Shown here piece by piece: positions 35,634 through 45,602 of a stretch of DNA of 64,000 nt; position 1 is the stretch's first letter, and the number at the start of each line of letters is the position of its first letter. This stretch comes from Mycobacterium colombiense. Lineage in GTDB: Bacteria; Actinomycetota; Actinomycetes; Mycobacteriales; Mycobacteriaceae. Where the stretch lies: the NCBI RefSeq assembly GCF_001665835.1, contig NZ_LZSX01000035.1:62001-126000 (forward strand), written 5' to 3'. The notes beneath the pieces are model-generated. The model was given only the letters and a program-made list of their open reading frames with translations. It did not search any database and had not been told where the DNA came from. The position numbers and the translations under genes are program-made.

Positions 35634-36611
35634 ATGTCGAAAGTTGATGTCGCAGCGTTACTGGCTTTGTGCGCGGCGTTGGCATCGGCTGTCGGCGACG
35701 TGGTCCGGCAGCGCTCCGCGCACGAGGTCACCGACAAGCAGGTCGGCCACCTAGAGCTGTTCCGCATGTCGCTCAAGGACACCCGGTGGTGGCTGGGCGG
35801 CTTGGCCGCGATCACGAACTACAGCCTGCAGGCCGCCGCCCTGGCGTGGGGCTCGGTCGTCATGGTGACCGCGCTGCAGGTGACGGCGCTGCTGTTCGCG
35901 CTGCCCATCTACGCGCGGCTTGCCAATCACCGGGTGAAGATCCGCGAGTGGATGTGGGCGCTCATCCTGGCCGCCGCGCTGGCGGTCGTCATCACCGTCG
36001 GCGACCCGGCGGCCGGGGAGCAGCGCGGGCAGCTGCAGACCTGGCTCATCGTCGCCATGGTCATGGTCCCGCTGCTGGTGGCCTGTGTGGTGGCCGCGCG
36101 GCGCTGGTCCGGCAGCCCGTTCTCGGCCGTGCTGCTCGCGGTGGTGGCGGGTTCCTCGCTGGCGCTGTTCGCGGTGCTGACCAAGGGCATCGTCGAGATG
36201 GCCGAGAACGGCCCGATGGCGGTGCTGACGTCGCCGGAATTCGTGCCCTGGCTGCTGGTGGCCCTGGCCGGGATGATCTTCCAGCAGTCGGCTTTCCGCG
36301 CCGGCACGCTGACCGCGTCGCTGCCGACCATGACGGTGGCCAAGCCGGTGGTCGCCGGCCTGCTCGGGGTTCTGGTGCTGGGCGAGACGATGAACGCCAG
36401 CGGCCCCAGAGCGTTCGTGCTGATCGGGGCGGTGGCCGTGGTCATCATCGCGACGATCGCGCTGGCGCGTGGCGAAGCCGCCACCATCGACAAGGCCGAG
36501 CGGGGTCCGGGTGGTGCCCCGCGAGAAATGCCGGCCCGAGAGATGACCGCGGACGACGACTTCGGCCCCTTCAGCGACCGCCTGCTCGTGGCGGACGGCT
36601 TCGGCCGGTGA
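35634..36611 (+). CDS. DMT-family membrane transporter, copy 2
   Basis: A 325-residue transporter with ten predicted helices, a tandem paralogue of the gene before it. The two share VDxAALLAL, the VRQRSAxE and QVGHLEL segments, LQVTALLFALP, IFQQSAFRA and TASLPTMTVA, and both have a 'RGEA' end to the last helix. This copy has an extra ~30-residue charged C-terminal tail. The ATG follows AGGGGTCGAG. The 237-base AT-richer gap upstream probably holds its own promoter. M. tuberculosis has one such gene here, so this is a lineage duplication or a loss in M. tuberculosis. Confidence 0.8.
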   Translation: MSKVDVAALLALCAALASAVGDVVRQRSAHEVTDKQVGHLELFRMSLKDTRWWLGGLAAITNYSLQAAALAWGSVVMVTALQVTALLFALPIYARLANHRVKIREWMWALILAAALAVVITVGDPAAGEQRGQLQTWLIVAMVMVPLLVACVVAARRWSGSPFSAVLLAVVAGSSLALFAVLTKGIVEMAENGPMAVLTSPEFVPWLLVALAGMIFQQSAFRAGTLTASLPTMTVAKPVVAGLLGVLVLGETMNASGPRAFVLIGAVAVVIIATIALARGEAATIDKAERGPGGAPREMPAREMTADDDFGPFSDRLLVADGFGR

Positions 36612-36653
36612 CGTCCGGCCCCGGTACATCGCGGTAGTGCCGGGCCGCCGCGT

Positions 36654-36659
36654 TAGTTT
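36654..36659 (+). promoter_or_regulatory. -10 box, leaderless, for the Rv2728c-like gene
   Basis: TAGTTT is followed by 6 bases and the GTG at 36666. There is no ribosome-binding site, so a leaderless transcript covering this gene and miaA is likely. Confidence 0.55.
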
Positions 36660-36665
36660 GGTGGC

Positions 36666-37358
36666 GTGCTGAGCGTCATTGCGATCGTCCCGTCGGCGCC
36701 GGTCCTTGTCCCCGAACTCGCCGGAGCGGCCGTCGCCGAGATGGCCGAGCTGGCCGCGGCGACGCTCGCCGCGGCCGCGCTGCTGCCCGACTGTTGGGTG
36801 GCGATCGGGGCGGGACCCGACGACGACGTGCTGGGTCCCGACGCGGTGGGCACTTTCGCGGGTTTCGGCGCGGACGTCCGCGTCCGGCTCTCCCCGCAGG
36901 CTGACGAGGCCGCCCCGCCGATGGCACTTCCGATCTGCGCGCTGCTGGCCGGCTGGGTGCGCGGCCAGGCGCAGCCGCACGCCAGAGCGCAGGTCCGCGT
37001 CTACCGCGCCGACCACGACGCCGACACCGCGCTGAGGCTGGGCAAACACCTGCGCGCCGAGATCGACCGGCTGGCCGAGCCGGTCGGGGTGCTGGTCGTG
37101 GCGGACGGCGCGAACACGCTGACACCGGCCGCCCCCGGCGGATACGACCCGGACAACGCCGACGCCCAACAGGCGCTGGACGACGCGCTGGCCGGCGGCG
37201 ACATCGCCGCGCTGCGCCGGCTGCCGCAGCAGATCCACGGCCGGGTCGCATTTCAGGTGCTGGCCGGGCTGGCCGAGCCCGGACCCCGATCCGCCAAGGA
37301 GCTGTACCGCGGAGCGCCCTACGGGGTGGGCTACTTCGCCGGTGCCTGGCAGCTGTGA
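36666..37358 (+). CDS. Extradiol-dioxygenase subunit B-like protein (Rv2728c-like)
   Basis: A 230-residue soluble protein orthologous to Rv2728c. The fold resembles the catalytic subunit of class III (LigB-type) extradiol dioxygenases, with a start ([17 protein letters not shown]) as in that family. The expected metal-binding histidines are not clearly placed, so enzymatic activity is doubtful. The miaA GTG overlaps its stop (GTGA), coupling the two. Its conserved place before miaA in actinobacteria hints at a shared role, but no function is established to my knowledge. Confidence 0.75.
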   Translation: MLSVIAIVPSAPVLVPELAGAAVAEMAELAAATLAAAALLPDCWVAIGAGPDDDVLGPDAVGTFAGFGADVRVRLSPQADEAAPPMALPICALLAGWVRGQAQPHARAQVRVYRADHDADTALRLGKHLRAEIDRLAEPVGVLVVADGANTLTPAAPGGYDPDNADAQQALDDALAGGDIAALRRLPQQIHGRVAFQVLAGLAEPGPRSAKELYRGAPYGVGYFAGAWQL

Positions 37359-38326
37359 CGGCCGCCGTGCGCCCCCTGGCGATCATCGGCCCCACCGGCA
37401 CCGGCAAGTCGCAGTTGGCCCTCGACTTCGCGGAACGGATCGAGCGGCTCGGCGTCCGCGCCGAGATCGTCAACGCCGACGCGATGCAGCTCTACCGCGG
37501 CATGGACATCGGCACCGCCAAGCTGCCCGTCGGCGCCCGGCGCGGCATCCCGCATCACCAGCTCGACATCCTCGACGTCACCGAGACCGCGACAGTCGCG
37601 CGCTATCAGGGCGCCGCAGCGGCCGACGTCGAAGCGATCGCGGCCCGGGGCGCGCTGCCGATCATCGTGGGCGGCTCCATGCTCTACATCCAGTCGCTGC
37701 TCGACGACTGGTCGTTTCCGGCCACCGATGCCGCGGTGCGGGCGCGTTGGGAGCAGCGGCTGGCCGAGATCGGGGTGGGCGCGCTGCACGCCGAGTTGGC
37801 CCGCCGCGATCCCGCCGCGGCCGCGTCCATCCTGCCCACCGACGCCCGGCGCACAGTGCGGGCGCTGGAAGTGGTCGAGCTGACCGGTCAGCCGTTCGCC
37901 GCCTCCGCGCCCCGGATCGGCGCCCCCAGATGGGACACCGCCATCGTCGGGTTAGACTGCGACACAACGCTTCTCGACGAGCGGCTGGCTCGGCGCACCG
38001 ACGCCATGTTCGACCAGGGTCTGGTGGGCGAGGTGATCGCGCTGCTGGACAAGGGCTTGCGCGACGGGGTCACCGCGTCGCGGGCGCTGGGCTACGCGCA
38101 GGTGCTGACCGCCCTGGACGAGAGCGGTCCGGCGGGCCCCGGTGCCGATCAACTGCGGGACGCGCGCGAGCAGACCTTCTTCGGCACCCGGCGCTACGTC
38201 CGGCGCCAGCGGTCCTGGTTCCGCCGCGATCACCGGGTGCAGTGGCTCGATGTCGGCGCCGCGACCCCGGCCGAGGGCGCCGCGGTCGTCGACGCCGCCG
38301 TGCGGGCCTGGCGCCAAGTACCCTGA
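37355..38326 (+). CDS. miaA: tRNA dimethylallyltransferase MiaA
   Basis: A 323-residue enzyme that transfers a dimethylallyl group from DMAPP to N6 of A37 in tRNAs reading UNN codons; MiaB then methylthiolates the product. The P-loop GPTGTGKS is at 12-19; the catalytic-Asp motif [18 protein letters not shown] is at ~37-54; the C-terminal [13 protein letters not shown] segment is intact. The GTG overlaps the upstream stop. dapF follows 84 bases later. Confidence 0.96.
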   Translation: MTAAVRPLAIIGPTGTGKSQLALDFAERIERLGVRAEIVNADAMQLYRGMDIGTAKLPVGARRGIPHHQLDILDVTETATVARYQGAAAADVEAIAARGALPIIVGGSMLYIQSLLDDWSFPATDAAVRARWEQRLAEIGVGALHAELARRDPAAAASILPTDARRTVRALEVVELTGQPFAASAPRIGAPRWDTAIVGLDCDTTLLDERLARRTDAMFDQGLVGEVIALLDKGLRDGVTASRALGYAQVLTALDESGPAGPGADQLRDAREQTFFGTRRYVRRQRSWFRRDHRVQWLDVGAATPAEGAAVVDAAVRAWRQVP

Positions 38327-38410
38327 ACAGGTGATCCGCGCCGGCGACGATAACGACCCTGTAGCCGGGGTCGTGGCGGTACCGCCCGCTTGCGGGGGAG
38401 AGTGGCGCAC

Positions 38411-39283
38411 ATGATCTTCGCCAAGGGCCACGGCACCCAGAACGACTTCGTGCTGCTGCCGGACCCGCAGGCCGACCTGAGCCTGACCGGGGCGGCGGTG
38501 GCCGCGCTGTGCGACCGGCGCCGCGGGCTGGGCGCCGACGGGGTGCTGCGGGTCACCACCGCAGGTGCCGCGCTGTCGGCCGGCGTGCTCGACCGGGTGC
38601 CCGACGGGGTGGACCCCGGCGACTGGTACATGGACTACCGCAACGCCGACGGATCCGTCGCCCAGATGTGCGGCAACGGCGTGCGGGTCTTCGCGCACTA
38701 CCTGCGCGCCAGCGGCATGGAATCGCGCGACGAATTCGTGGTCGGATCGCTGGCCGGTCCGCGGCCGGTCGCGGTGCATCGCGCCGACGCGACCACCGCC
38801 GACATCAGCGTCGACATGGGCAAGGCCAACACGCTGGGCCCGGGCGACGCGGTCGTCGGCGGCCGGCGGTTCTCCGGCCTGGCGGTCGACGTGGGCAATC
38901 CGCACCTGGCCTGTGTCGACCCACAACTGACGGCCGAGGCGCTGGCCGCGCTGGACGTGGCCGCGCCGGTGAGCTTCGATGCCGCCCAGTTCCCGGACGG
39001 GGTGAACGTCGAGATCGTCACCGCGCCGGCCGATGGGGCGGTGCACATGCGCGTGCACGAGCGTGGCGTCGGCGAGACGCGCTCCTGCGGCACCGGAACG
39101 GTGGCGGCCGCGGTCGCCGCGCTGGCCGGTGCCGGGGCGGCCAGCGGCACCCTGACCGTTCGCGTGCCCGGCGGCGAGGTCGTCGTCACCGTCACCGACG
39201 CCACCAGCTTCCTGCGAGGACCGTCCGTACTGGTAGCCCGAGGAGAACTCAGCGAGGAATGGTGGCGAGCACAGCAGCGTTAA
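38411..39283 (+). CDS. dapF: Diaminopimelate epimerase
   Basis: A 290-residue cofactor-independent epimerase that makes meso-diaminopimelate from the LL form, for peptidoglycan and lysine. The two catalytic cysteines lie in [10 protein letters not shown] (~77-86) and RSCGTGT (~225-231). The N-terminus [14 protein letters not shown] is conserved with M. tuberculosis DapF and sets the ATG at 38411; in-frame codons at 38390 and 38405 are less likely. It belongs to the same pathway as dapA at 12136. hflX follows 46 bases downstream. Confidence 0.96.
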   Translation: MIFAKGHGTQNDFVLLPDPQADLSLTGAAVAALCDRRRGLGADGVLRVTTAGAALSAGVLDRVPDGVDPGDWYMDYRNADGSVAQMCGNGVRVFAHYLRASGMESRDEFVVGSLAGPRPVAVHRADATTADISVDMGKANTLGPGDAVVGGRRFSGLAVDVGNPHLACVDPQLTAEALAALDVAAPVSFDAAQFPDGVNVEIVTAPADGAVHMRVHERGVGETRSCGTGTVAAAVAALAGAGAASGTLTVRVPGGEVVVTVTDATSFLRGPSVLVARGELSEEWWRAQQR

Positions 39284-39329
39284 ATCAGGTGCACGACACC
39301 GTTTTCGCGTGCATCATCTTTTATTGCCT

Positions 39330-40769
39330 ATGACAGAACCAGAATTTCGTGATCACGCTCCGGCAATGCCGGAGCCCAGCACGGGCGAACTCGCCCTCGA
39401 AGATCGGTCGGCGCTGCGCCGCGTCGCCGGCCTGTCGACCGAACTCACCGACGTCTCCGAAGTCGAATACCGCCAGCTCCGGCTCGAGCGGGTCGTCCTG
39501 GTGGGCGTGTGGACGGACGGCACCGCCGCGGACAGCGAGGCCAGCATGGCCGAGCTCGCCGCCCTGGCCGAAACCGCCGGCTCCGAGGTGCTCGAAGGGC
39601 TCATCCAGCGGCGCGACAAGCCCGACCCGTCGACCTACATCGGCTCGGGCAAGGCGCAGGAACTCCGGGAGGTGGTGCTGGCAACCGGCGCCGATACCGT
39701 CATCTGCGATGGTGAGCTCTCCCCGGCGCAGCTGACCGCTCTGGAAAAAGCCGTCAAGGTCAAGGTCATCGACCGCACCGCGCTGATCCTGGACATCTTC
39801 GCCCAGCACGCCACCAGCCGGGAGGGCAAGGCGCAGGTCGCGCTGGCCCAGATGGAATACATGCTGCCGCGGCTGCGCGGCTGGGGTGAATCGATGTCCC
39901 GGCAGGCCGGCGGCCGGGCCGGCGGCAGCGGGGGAGGCGTGGGCCTGCGCGGTCCCGGTGAAACCAAGATCGAGACCGACCGGCGGCGCATCCGCGAGCG
40001 GATGGCCAAGCTGCGCCGCGAGATCAAAGACATGAAGCAGGTCCGCGACACCCAGCGCAGCCGGCGGGTGCACAGCGACCTGCCCGCGATCGCCATCGTC
40101 GGCTACACCAACGCCGGCAAGTCGAGCCTGCTCAACGCGCTGACCGGGGCCGGGGTGCTGGTACAGGACGCGCTGTTCGCCACCCTGGAGCCCACCACCC
40201 GGCGCGCCGAGTTCGAGGACGGCCGCCCGTTCGTGCTCACCGACACCGTCGGCTTCGTCCGGCACCTGCCCACCCAGCTGGTCGAGGCCTTCCGCTCCAC
40301 GCTGGAAGAGGTCGTCGACGCCGATCTGCTGGTGCACGTCGTCGACGGCTCCGACGTCAATCCGCTGGCGCAGATCAACGCGGTCCGCCAGGTCATCTCC
40401 GAAGTCGTCGCCGACTACGGGACCGACCACGAGGGCGACACGCCGCAGGAGCTGCTGGTGGTGAACAAGGTCGACGCCGCCAGCGATCTGACGCTGGCCA
40501 AGCTTCGTCACGCCCTGCCGGGCGCCATGTTCGTGTCCGCGCGCACCGGCGACGGCATCGACGCCCTGCGCCGCCGGATCGCCGAGCTCGCCGTCCCGGC
40601 CGACACCGCCGTCGACGTGGTGATCCCGTACCACCGCGGCGACCTGGTGGCCCGCCTGCACGCCCACGGGCGCGTCCAGCAGGAGGAGCACAACGCCGAG
40701 GGCACCCGCATCAGGGCCCGGGTCCCGGTGGCGCTGGCCGGCCGGCTGCGCGAGTTCTCGGCCGACTGA
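39330..40769 (+). CDS. hflX: Ribosome-associated GTPase HflX
   Basis: A 479-residue translational GTPase that splits or rescues stalled 70S ribosomes. It has an N-terminal nucleotide-binding HflX domain (TYIGSGKAQELRE, ~95-107), a glycine-rich linker (RAGGSGGGVGLRGPGE, ~195-211), a coiled-coil helix, and a G domain with G1 GYTNAGKSS (~258-266), G3 DTVGF (~305) and G4 NKVD (~380). The ATG at 39330 (MTEPEF) is favoured over a longer frame. In M. tuberculosis HflX affects ribosome splitting in hypoxia. It is the last gene of the miaA-dapF-hflX run. Confidence 0.95.
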   Translation: MTEPEFRDHAPAMPEPSTGELALEDRSALRRVAGLSTELTDVSEVEYRQLRLERVVLVGVWTDGTAADSEASMAELAALAETAGSEVLEGLIQRRDKPDPSTYIGSGKAQELREVVLATGADTVICDGELSPAQLTALEKAVKVKVIDRTALILDIFAQHATSREGKAQVALAQMEYMLPRLRGWGESMSRQAGGRAGGSGGGVGLRGPGETKIETDRRRIRERMAKLRREIKDMKQVRDTQRSRRVHSDLPAIAIVGYTNAGKSSLLNALTGAGVLVQDALFATLEPTTRRAEFEDGRPFVLTDTVGFVRHLPTQLVEAFRSTLEEVVDADLLVHVVDGSDVNPLAQINAVRQVISEVVADYGTDHEGDTPQELLVVNKVDAASDLTLAKLRHALPGAMFVSARTGDGIDALRRRIAELAVPADTAVDVVIPYHRGDLVARLHAHGRVQQEEHNAEGTRIRARVPVALAGRLREFSAD

Positions 40770-40851
40770 CCGCGCGAGTATCAGGGCGATCCGTACAGCG
40801 CAGGGCCGTCCGACCCCCTCGAGGCGACGGTAGGCGACCCTGCCGGCTGCC

Positions 40852-40871
40852 TACCAACCGTCCGGTTGGTA
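40852..40871. promoter_or_regulatory. Perfect inverted repeat before fadE20 (likely TetR-type operator)
   Basis: TACCAACCG-TC-CGGTTGGTA: 9-bp arms with no mismatch and a 2-base spacer, ending 41 bases before the fadE20 ATG. Its length and symmetry are those of TetR-family operators that control fatty-acid genes in actinobacteria. No TetR gene is adjacent, so the regulator is unknown. Confidence 0.7.
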
Positions 40872-40912
40872 TATCTTGGGCTGCAGAATCCCCAGTCGCC
40901 GGAGGTCTTTCC

Positions 40913-42073
40913 ATGGGCAGCGCCATCAAATACCAGCGCACGCTTTTCGAGGCAGAGCACGACCTGTTCCGTGAGTCCTACCGGGGCTTCCTGGAGCGCC
41001 ACGTCGCGCCCTACCACGACGAGTGGGAGAAGGCGAAGATCGTCGACCGCGGTGTGTGGCTGGAGGCCGGCAAGCAAGGCTTCCTGGGCATGGCGGTGCC
41101 CGAAGAGTACGGCGGGGGCGGCAACCCGGACTTCCGGTACAACGCGATCATCACCGAGGAGACCACCGCCGGCCGCTACAGCGGCATCGGTTTCGGCCTG
41201 CACAACGACATCGTCGCGCCGTACCTGCTGGCCCTGGCCACCGAGGAGCAGAAGCAGCGCTGGCTGCCGAAATTCTGCACCGGAGAGCTGATTACGGCGA
41301 TCGCGATGACCGAGCCGGGCACCGGTAGCGACCTGCAGGGCATCAAGACCCGCGCGGTCAAGCAGGGCGACCACTACGTGCTCAACGGCTCGAAGACGTT
41401 CATCACCAACGGAATCAACTCCGACCTGGTGATCGTGGTCGCGCAGACCGACCCGGAAAAGGGCGCGCAGGGCTTCTCGCTGCTCGCGGTCGAGCGCGGC
41501 ATGGAGGGCTTCGAGCGGGGTCGCCACCTGGACAAGATCGGGCTGGACGCCCAGGACACGGCCGAGCTGTCCTTTACCGACGTCAAGGTGCCGGCCGAAA
41601 ACCTGCTGGGCCAGGAGGGCATGGGGTTCATCTACCTCATGCAGAACCTGCCCCAGGAACGCATCTCGATCGCCATCATGGCGGCCGCGGCCATGGAGCA
41701 GGTGCTGGAGCAGACCCTGGAATACACCAAGGAGCGCAAGGCATTCGGGAAGCCGATCGGCAGCTTCCAGAACAGCCGCTTCGTGCTCGCCGAGCTGGCG
41801 ACGGAGGCGACCGTGGTCCGCATGATGGTCGACGAGTTCGTCCGCCTGCACCTGGACCACAAGCTGACCGCCGAACAGGCCGCGATGGCCAAGTGGTACT
41901 GCACCGAAAAGCAGGTGCACCTGATCGACCGCTGCCTGCAACTGCACGGTGGTTACGGCTACATGCGCGAATACCCCGTTGCCCGCGCCTATCTGGATGC
42001 CCGGGTGCAAACCATCTACGGCGGCACGACCGAGATCATGAAGGAAATCATCGGCCGCAGCCTCGGCGTATAG
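40913..42073 (+). CDS. fadE20: Acyl-CoA dehydrogenase FadE20
   Basis: A 386-residue FAD-dependent acyl-CoA dehydrogenase orthologous to Rv2724c. The signature AMTEPGTGSDLQG is at 131-143; the likely catalytic base is Glu249 in NLPQERIS, the position used by long-chain enzymes; the C-terminal FAD segment YGGTTEIMKEIIGR is complete. It catalyses the first oxidation in beta-oxidation of straight-chain acyl-CoA. GGAGG precedes the ATG. Expression is probably controlled through the 20-bp palindrome upstream. Confidence 0.93.
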   Translation: MGSAIKYQRTLFEAEHDLFRESYRGFLERHVAPYHDEWEKAKIVDRGVWLEAGKQGFLGMAVPEEYGGGGNPDFRYNAIITEETTAGRYSGIGFGLHNDIVAPYLLALATEEQKQRWLPKFCTGELITAIAMTEPGTGSDLQGIKTRAVKQGDHYVLNGSKTFITNGINSDLVIVVAQTDPEKGAQGFSLLAVERGMEGFERGRHLDKIGLDAQDTAELSFTDVKVPAENLLGQEGMGFIYLMQNLPQERISIAIMAAAAMEQVLEQTLEYTKERKAFGKPIGSFQNSRFVLAELATEATVVRMMVDEFVRLHLDHKLTAEQAAMAKWYCTEKQVHLIDRCLQLHGGYGYMREYPVARAYLDARVQTIYGGTTEIMKEIIGRSLGV

Positions 42074-42677
42074 CGTTTCGCTTGCTGGATAGCGGCCGCG
42101 CTCGCGGAAATGGGCGCGACGAACATTCGCCGGTCGACTCGCGCTGCGCTATTGCCGGTGAGCGACAAACCGACCGATGCGTGATTGGTCCGTCGCGGTA
42201 GAGCGTGAGTGCTCCGATGGCTCACGTACGGTCGGTATCTCGGGTGTGCCGACCGCGTCATCGCGCGTGGTCAAGCCGGTGATCGCGGTGCCCGCGACGG
42301 CTCGCGCGCGCCCCACGCAATTCCGCTGATGCGAGGCGGCAGTCCGGCGGCGTTACTCGATGCCGCGCGTTCCGGCCGCCTTTCGGTGCGATATCCGCAA
42401 CACCGCGCGAACGTTGCCGCGGTGGGTCGCGATTGGGCCATGGGCAGGCATCATTTCGACATCGGTGTGGTATCCGTTTTTGTAGAATTCGTGATTTGAC
42501 TTCGCATTTCTTGTTGGCTGGAGCAAAGTTGTGCGAGCCCGGCGATAAGGCTGATCGTGCGCGGGTCCATTTCCCGCGCAAGGACCGCCCGCTCGCCGGT
42601 TATGCAGTCAAGGGAATAGCCGCAGATAGAGCCGTATCCGCCGGCTGGGAGGCTTGGTGAAGGTGCAGAGAGGTCAC
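42074..42677. other. 600-base gap without a recognisable gene
   Basis: No conserved protein or RNA gene was recognised. Short frames exist but look like noise. In M. tuberculosis a TerC-like gene (Rv2723) and a small ORF (Rv2722) sit between fadE20 and the LGFP protein; neither is here. The stretch around 42460-42560 is A/T-rich (GTTTTTGTAGAATTCGTG) and may hold the promoter of the LGFP-repeat gene. Confidence 0.4.
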
Positions 42678-44879
42678 ATGCGCAAGCTGATCGGAAGCGC
42701 GCTGGTCAGCTTGACGACCACAGCACTGGCCGCCGTATTGCTGGCCCCCACCGCGGTAGCGAGTCCGATTGGCGACGCCGAGGCGGCGATGATGGCCGCA
42801 TGGGACAAGGCCGGCGGCGACACATCGCCGCTGGGCGCCCGCAAGGGCGATGTGTACCCCGTCGGCGACGGTTTCGTCCTGGACTTCGACGGCGGCAAGA
42901 TGTTCTTCACCCCGGCTACCGGGGCCAAATTCGCCTATGGGCCCGTGCTGGACAAGTACGAGCAGCTCGGCGGGCCGGTCGGCAGTGACCTGGGCTTCCC
43001 GGCCATCAACGAGGTGCCCGGTCTGTCCGGTCCTGACAGCCGGGTGGTCACCTTCTCGGCCAGCGACAAGCCGGTGATCTTCTGGACGCCCGAGCACGGT
43101 CCGTTCGTGGTGCGCGGCGCCCTGAACACCGCCTGGGACAAACTGGGCAGCTCGGGTGGCGTTCTCGGCGTGCCGGTCGGCGACGAGACCTACAACGGCG
43201 AGGTGTCCTCGCAGAAGTTCAGCGGCGGGCAGGTCTCGTGGAATCGGCAGACGAAGCAGTTCACCACCGAACCGCCGGCCCTGGCCGACCAGTTGAAGGG
43301 CTTGCAGGTGGCGATCGATCCCACCGCGGCGATCAACACGGCCTGGCGTGCGGCCGGCGGACCCAACGGACCCTTGGGCGCCAAGCAGGGCGGGCAATAT
43401 CCCGTCGGCGGTGACGGAATCGCCCAGAACTTCGCCGGCGGCAAGGTCTTCTTCACCCCGGCCACCGGCGCGAACGCCGTCGAGAGCGACATCCTGGCCA
43501 AATACGAGTCGCTGGGCGGACCGGTCGGCAGCGACCTGGGATTCCCCACCACCAACGAAACCGACGGCGGCATAGGGCCTTCCAGCCGCATCGTCACCTT
43601 CTCCGCGGCCGACAAGCCGGTCATCTTCTGGACGTCCGACCGCGGCGCGTTCGTAGTGCGCGGGGCGATGAAGGCCGCGTGGGACAAGCTGCGCGCCCCC
43701 GCCGGCAAGCTCGGCGCGCCCGTCGGCGACCAGGCCGTGAACGGCGACGTGATTTCGCAGCAGTTCACCGGCGGCAAGGTCTCGTGGAACCGCGCGAAGA
43801 ACACGTTCAGCACGGAACCGGCCAACCTGGCGCCGCTGCTGTCAGGCCTGCAGGTGTCCGGTCAGAACCAGCCAAGCAATTCGGCCATGCCGGCGCACCC
43901 GAAGAAGTTCACCTGGCACTGGTGGTGGCTGATGGTCGCCATTCCGGTGCTGGCGCTGCTCGTGCTGCTGGTGTGGATGCTGTTCGGCCGGCGCCGGCGC
44001 CGGCCCGGGTACGAGGACACCGCGGGCTACCCGCCCGACCACCGCGGTGACTTCGGCTACGACGCCGACGAACGCTGGGGATACGACGAATCCGACCACG
44101 ACGCCGAGTCGTTCGCGCTCAGCGCGCCGCACCAGCCTGAACCGGAACCTGACGCCGGGCGGGTCAGTTGGCAACGTCAGGCTCCGGCCGAAAGCGACTA
44201 CGGGTTCACCGACGATGACCCCGACGCCGTCGACACCGACTCCATCCCGGTGGTCTCCGAGGAGATGCTGTCGGAGGCCGAGTATTCCGACGCCGGAGCC
44301 GACTACACCGACTACACCGACGCCGTCCCCGACGTCGCCGAGCCCGAGACGGCGGACGACGCCGCCTACGTCGACGCCGAGGACCCCGACGCCGGCTACG
44401 CCGAGGAGGTGGATTCGGAGGACGAGTATCCCGACGTCGCCGTCCCGCACACCCCGCCGGACAGCGACGCCGTGACCGGCGCCCTGGAAGCTGCCGAGCC
44501 CGAGGACGAATACGCCGACCTCGAGGCGCCGGAGCCCGATGTCGAGCCCGCAGCGGACGCACCGGCGGGGGCGGACGTGGCCGAGGCCGTGGTCGCGGGC
44601 GCGGTCGCGGCCGGGACGCCGGCACGAGGCGGTCGGCACGCCGCCGCGGACGCCGAGGACGCCTCGGAGAACGGCCTGGCGGGCCCGGACGGGCGACCCA
44701 CGATCCACCTGCCGCTCGACGACCCGTACCAGGCGCCCGACGGCTATCCGATCAAGGCGAGCGCTCGCTACGGCCTGTACTACACACCGGGCAGCGACCT
44801 GTACAAGGACACGCTCGCCGAAATCTGGTTGTCGAGCGAAGAAGTCGCTCAGGCCAACGGATTCACTCGGGCCGACTGA
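42678..44879 (+). CDS. LGFP-repeat envelope protein (Rv2721c-like)
   Basis: A 733-residue type I membrane protein. A signal peptide (~1-29, cleavage near AVASP) is followed by six LGFP-type repeats in two blocks (~32-215 and ~222-400, each with a PVGSDLGFP or LGAPVGD turn and an FFTPATGA or VIFWT strand). One membrane helix follows (~412-438, WWLMVAIPVLALLVLLVWML), then a long Asp/Glu/Pro-rich cytosolic tail (~445-670) and a conserved C-terminal segment (YPIKASARYGLYYTPGS). LGFP repeats bind cell-wall arabinogalactan/mycolate layers in relatives, so wall anchoring is inferred. AGAGAGG precedes the ATG at 42678. It converges on lexA. Confidence 0.85.
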   Translation: MRKLIGSALVSLTTTALAAVLLAPTAVASPIGDAEAAMMAAWDKAGGDTSPLGARKGDVYPVGDGFVLDFDGGKMFFTPATGAKFAYGPVLDKYEQLGGPVGSDLGFPAINEVPGLSGPDSRVVTFSASDKPVIFWTPEHGPFVVRGALNTAWDKLGSSGGVLGVPVGDETYNGEVSSQKFSGGQVSWNRQTKQFTTEPPALADQLKGLQVAIDPTAAINTAWRAAGGPNGPLGAKQGGQYPVGGDGIAQNFAGGKVFFTPATGANAVESDILAKYESLGGPVGSDLGFPTTNETDGGIGPSSRIVTFSAADKPVIFWTSDRGAFVVRGAMKAAWDKLRAPAGKLGAPVGDQAVNGDVISQQFTGGKVSWNRAKNTFSTEPANLAPLLSGLQVSGQNQPSNSAMPAHPKKFTWHWWWLMVAIPVLALLVLLVWMLFGRRRRRPGYEDTAGYPPDHRGDFGYDADERWGYDESDHDAESFALSAPHQPEPEPDAGRVSWQRQAPAESDYGFTDDDPDAVDTDSIPVVSEEMLSEAEYSDAGADYTDYTDAVPDVAEPETADDAAYVDAEDPDAGYAEEVDSEDEYPDVAVPHTPPDSDAVTGALEAAEPEDEYADLEAPEPDVEPAADAPAGADVAEAVVAGAVAAGTPARGGRHAAADAEDASENGLAGPDGRPTIHLPLDDPYQAPDGYPIKASARYGLYYTPGSDLYKDTLAEIWLSSEEVAQANGFTRAD

Positions 44880-44896
44880 CCCGGTCCGCCGCCGGG
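44880..44896. terminator. Small hairpin between convergent genes
   Basis: CCCGG (44880-44884) pairs with CCGGG (44892-44896) across a 7-base loop. It fills the whole gap between the stop codons of the LGFP gene and lexA. No T-run is present, so a bidirectional terminator role is only possible. Confidence 0.35.
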
Positions 44897-45595
44897 TTAC
44901 ACCTTGCGGATGACCGTGACGACCTTGCCCAGCACGCTCGCGTCGTTGCCGGGGATGGGGTCGAACGCCGGGTTGTGCGGCATCAGCCACACCTGACCGC
45001 CGGCGCGTTTGAACGTCTTGACGGTGGCCTCGCCGTCCAGCATCGCCGCGACGATGTCGCCGTTGTCGGCGACGTTCTGCTGACGGACCACCACCCAGTC
45101 GCCGTCACAGATGGCGGCCTCGACCATCGAGTCACCGACCACCTTGAGCAGGAAAAGCGTTCCCTCACCGACCAATTCGCGCGGCAGGGGAAAGACATCC
45201 TCGACGGCCTCTTCGGCGAGGATGGGTCCGCCGGCCGCGATGCGCCCGAGCACCGGGACGAACGTGGGCTCCGGCAGGGCGTCCGAGCCGGCCACCTCGG
45301 TGGCGGGCGCCGCGACGTCGTCGTCGGCTCCGCGGACATCGACGGCCCGCGGACGGTTGGGGTCGCGGCGCAGGTATCCCTTGCGCTCCAGGGTGCGCAG
45401 CTGGTGCGCCACCGATGATGTCGAAGTCAGACCGACGGCGTCGCCGATCTCGCGGATGCTCGGCGGGTAGCCGCGGCTGGTGACCGAGGCGCGGATGACG
45501 TTCAGAATGGTGCGCTGCCGTTCGGTCAGCGAGGAGGCCACGGAGTGCAACCGACCCTCGGGGCCGGCCGATGAGATGTCGTTGCTGTCGCCCAT
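44897..45595 (-). CDS. lexA: SOS repressor LexA
   Basis: A 232-residue repressor-protease. The winged-helix DNA-binding domain spans ~25-90 ([17 protein letters not shown]). The self-cleavage site is Ala121-Gly122 in RIAAGG, and the catalytic dyad is Ser156 (GDSMVEAA) and Lys193 (TVKTFKR). RecA filaments stimulate cleavage and release the SOS genes. The ATG at 45595 has a leaderless -10 box 7 bases upstream, and a SOS box at 45628-45643 gives autorepression. An in-frame start at 45631 would lie over the operator and is rejected. Confidence 0.97.
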   Translation of the reverse strand: MGDSNDISSAGPEGRLHSVASSLTERQRTILNVIRASVTSRGYPPSIREIGDAVGLTSTSSVAHQLRTLERKGYLRRDPNRPRAVDVRGADDDVAAPATEVAGSDALPEPTFVPVLGRIAAGGPILAEEAVEDVFPLPRELVGEGTLFLLKVVGDSMVEAAICDGDWVVVRQQNVADNGDIVAAMLDGEATVKTFKRAGGQVWLMPHNPAFDPIPGNDASVLGKVVTVIRKV

Positions 45596-45602
45596 GGGAA
45601 TG

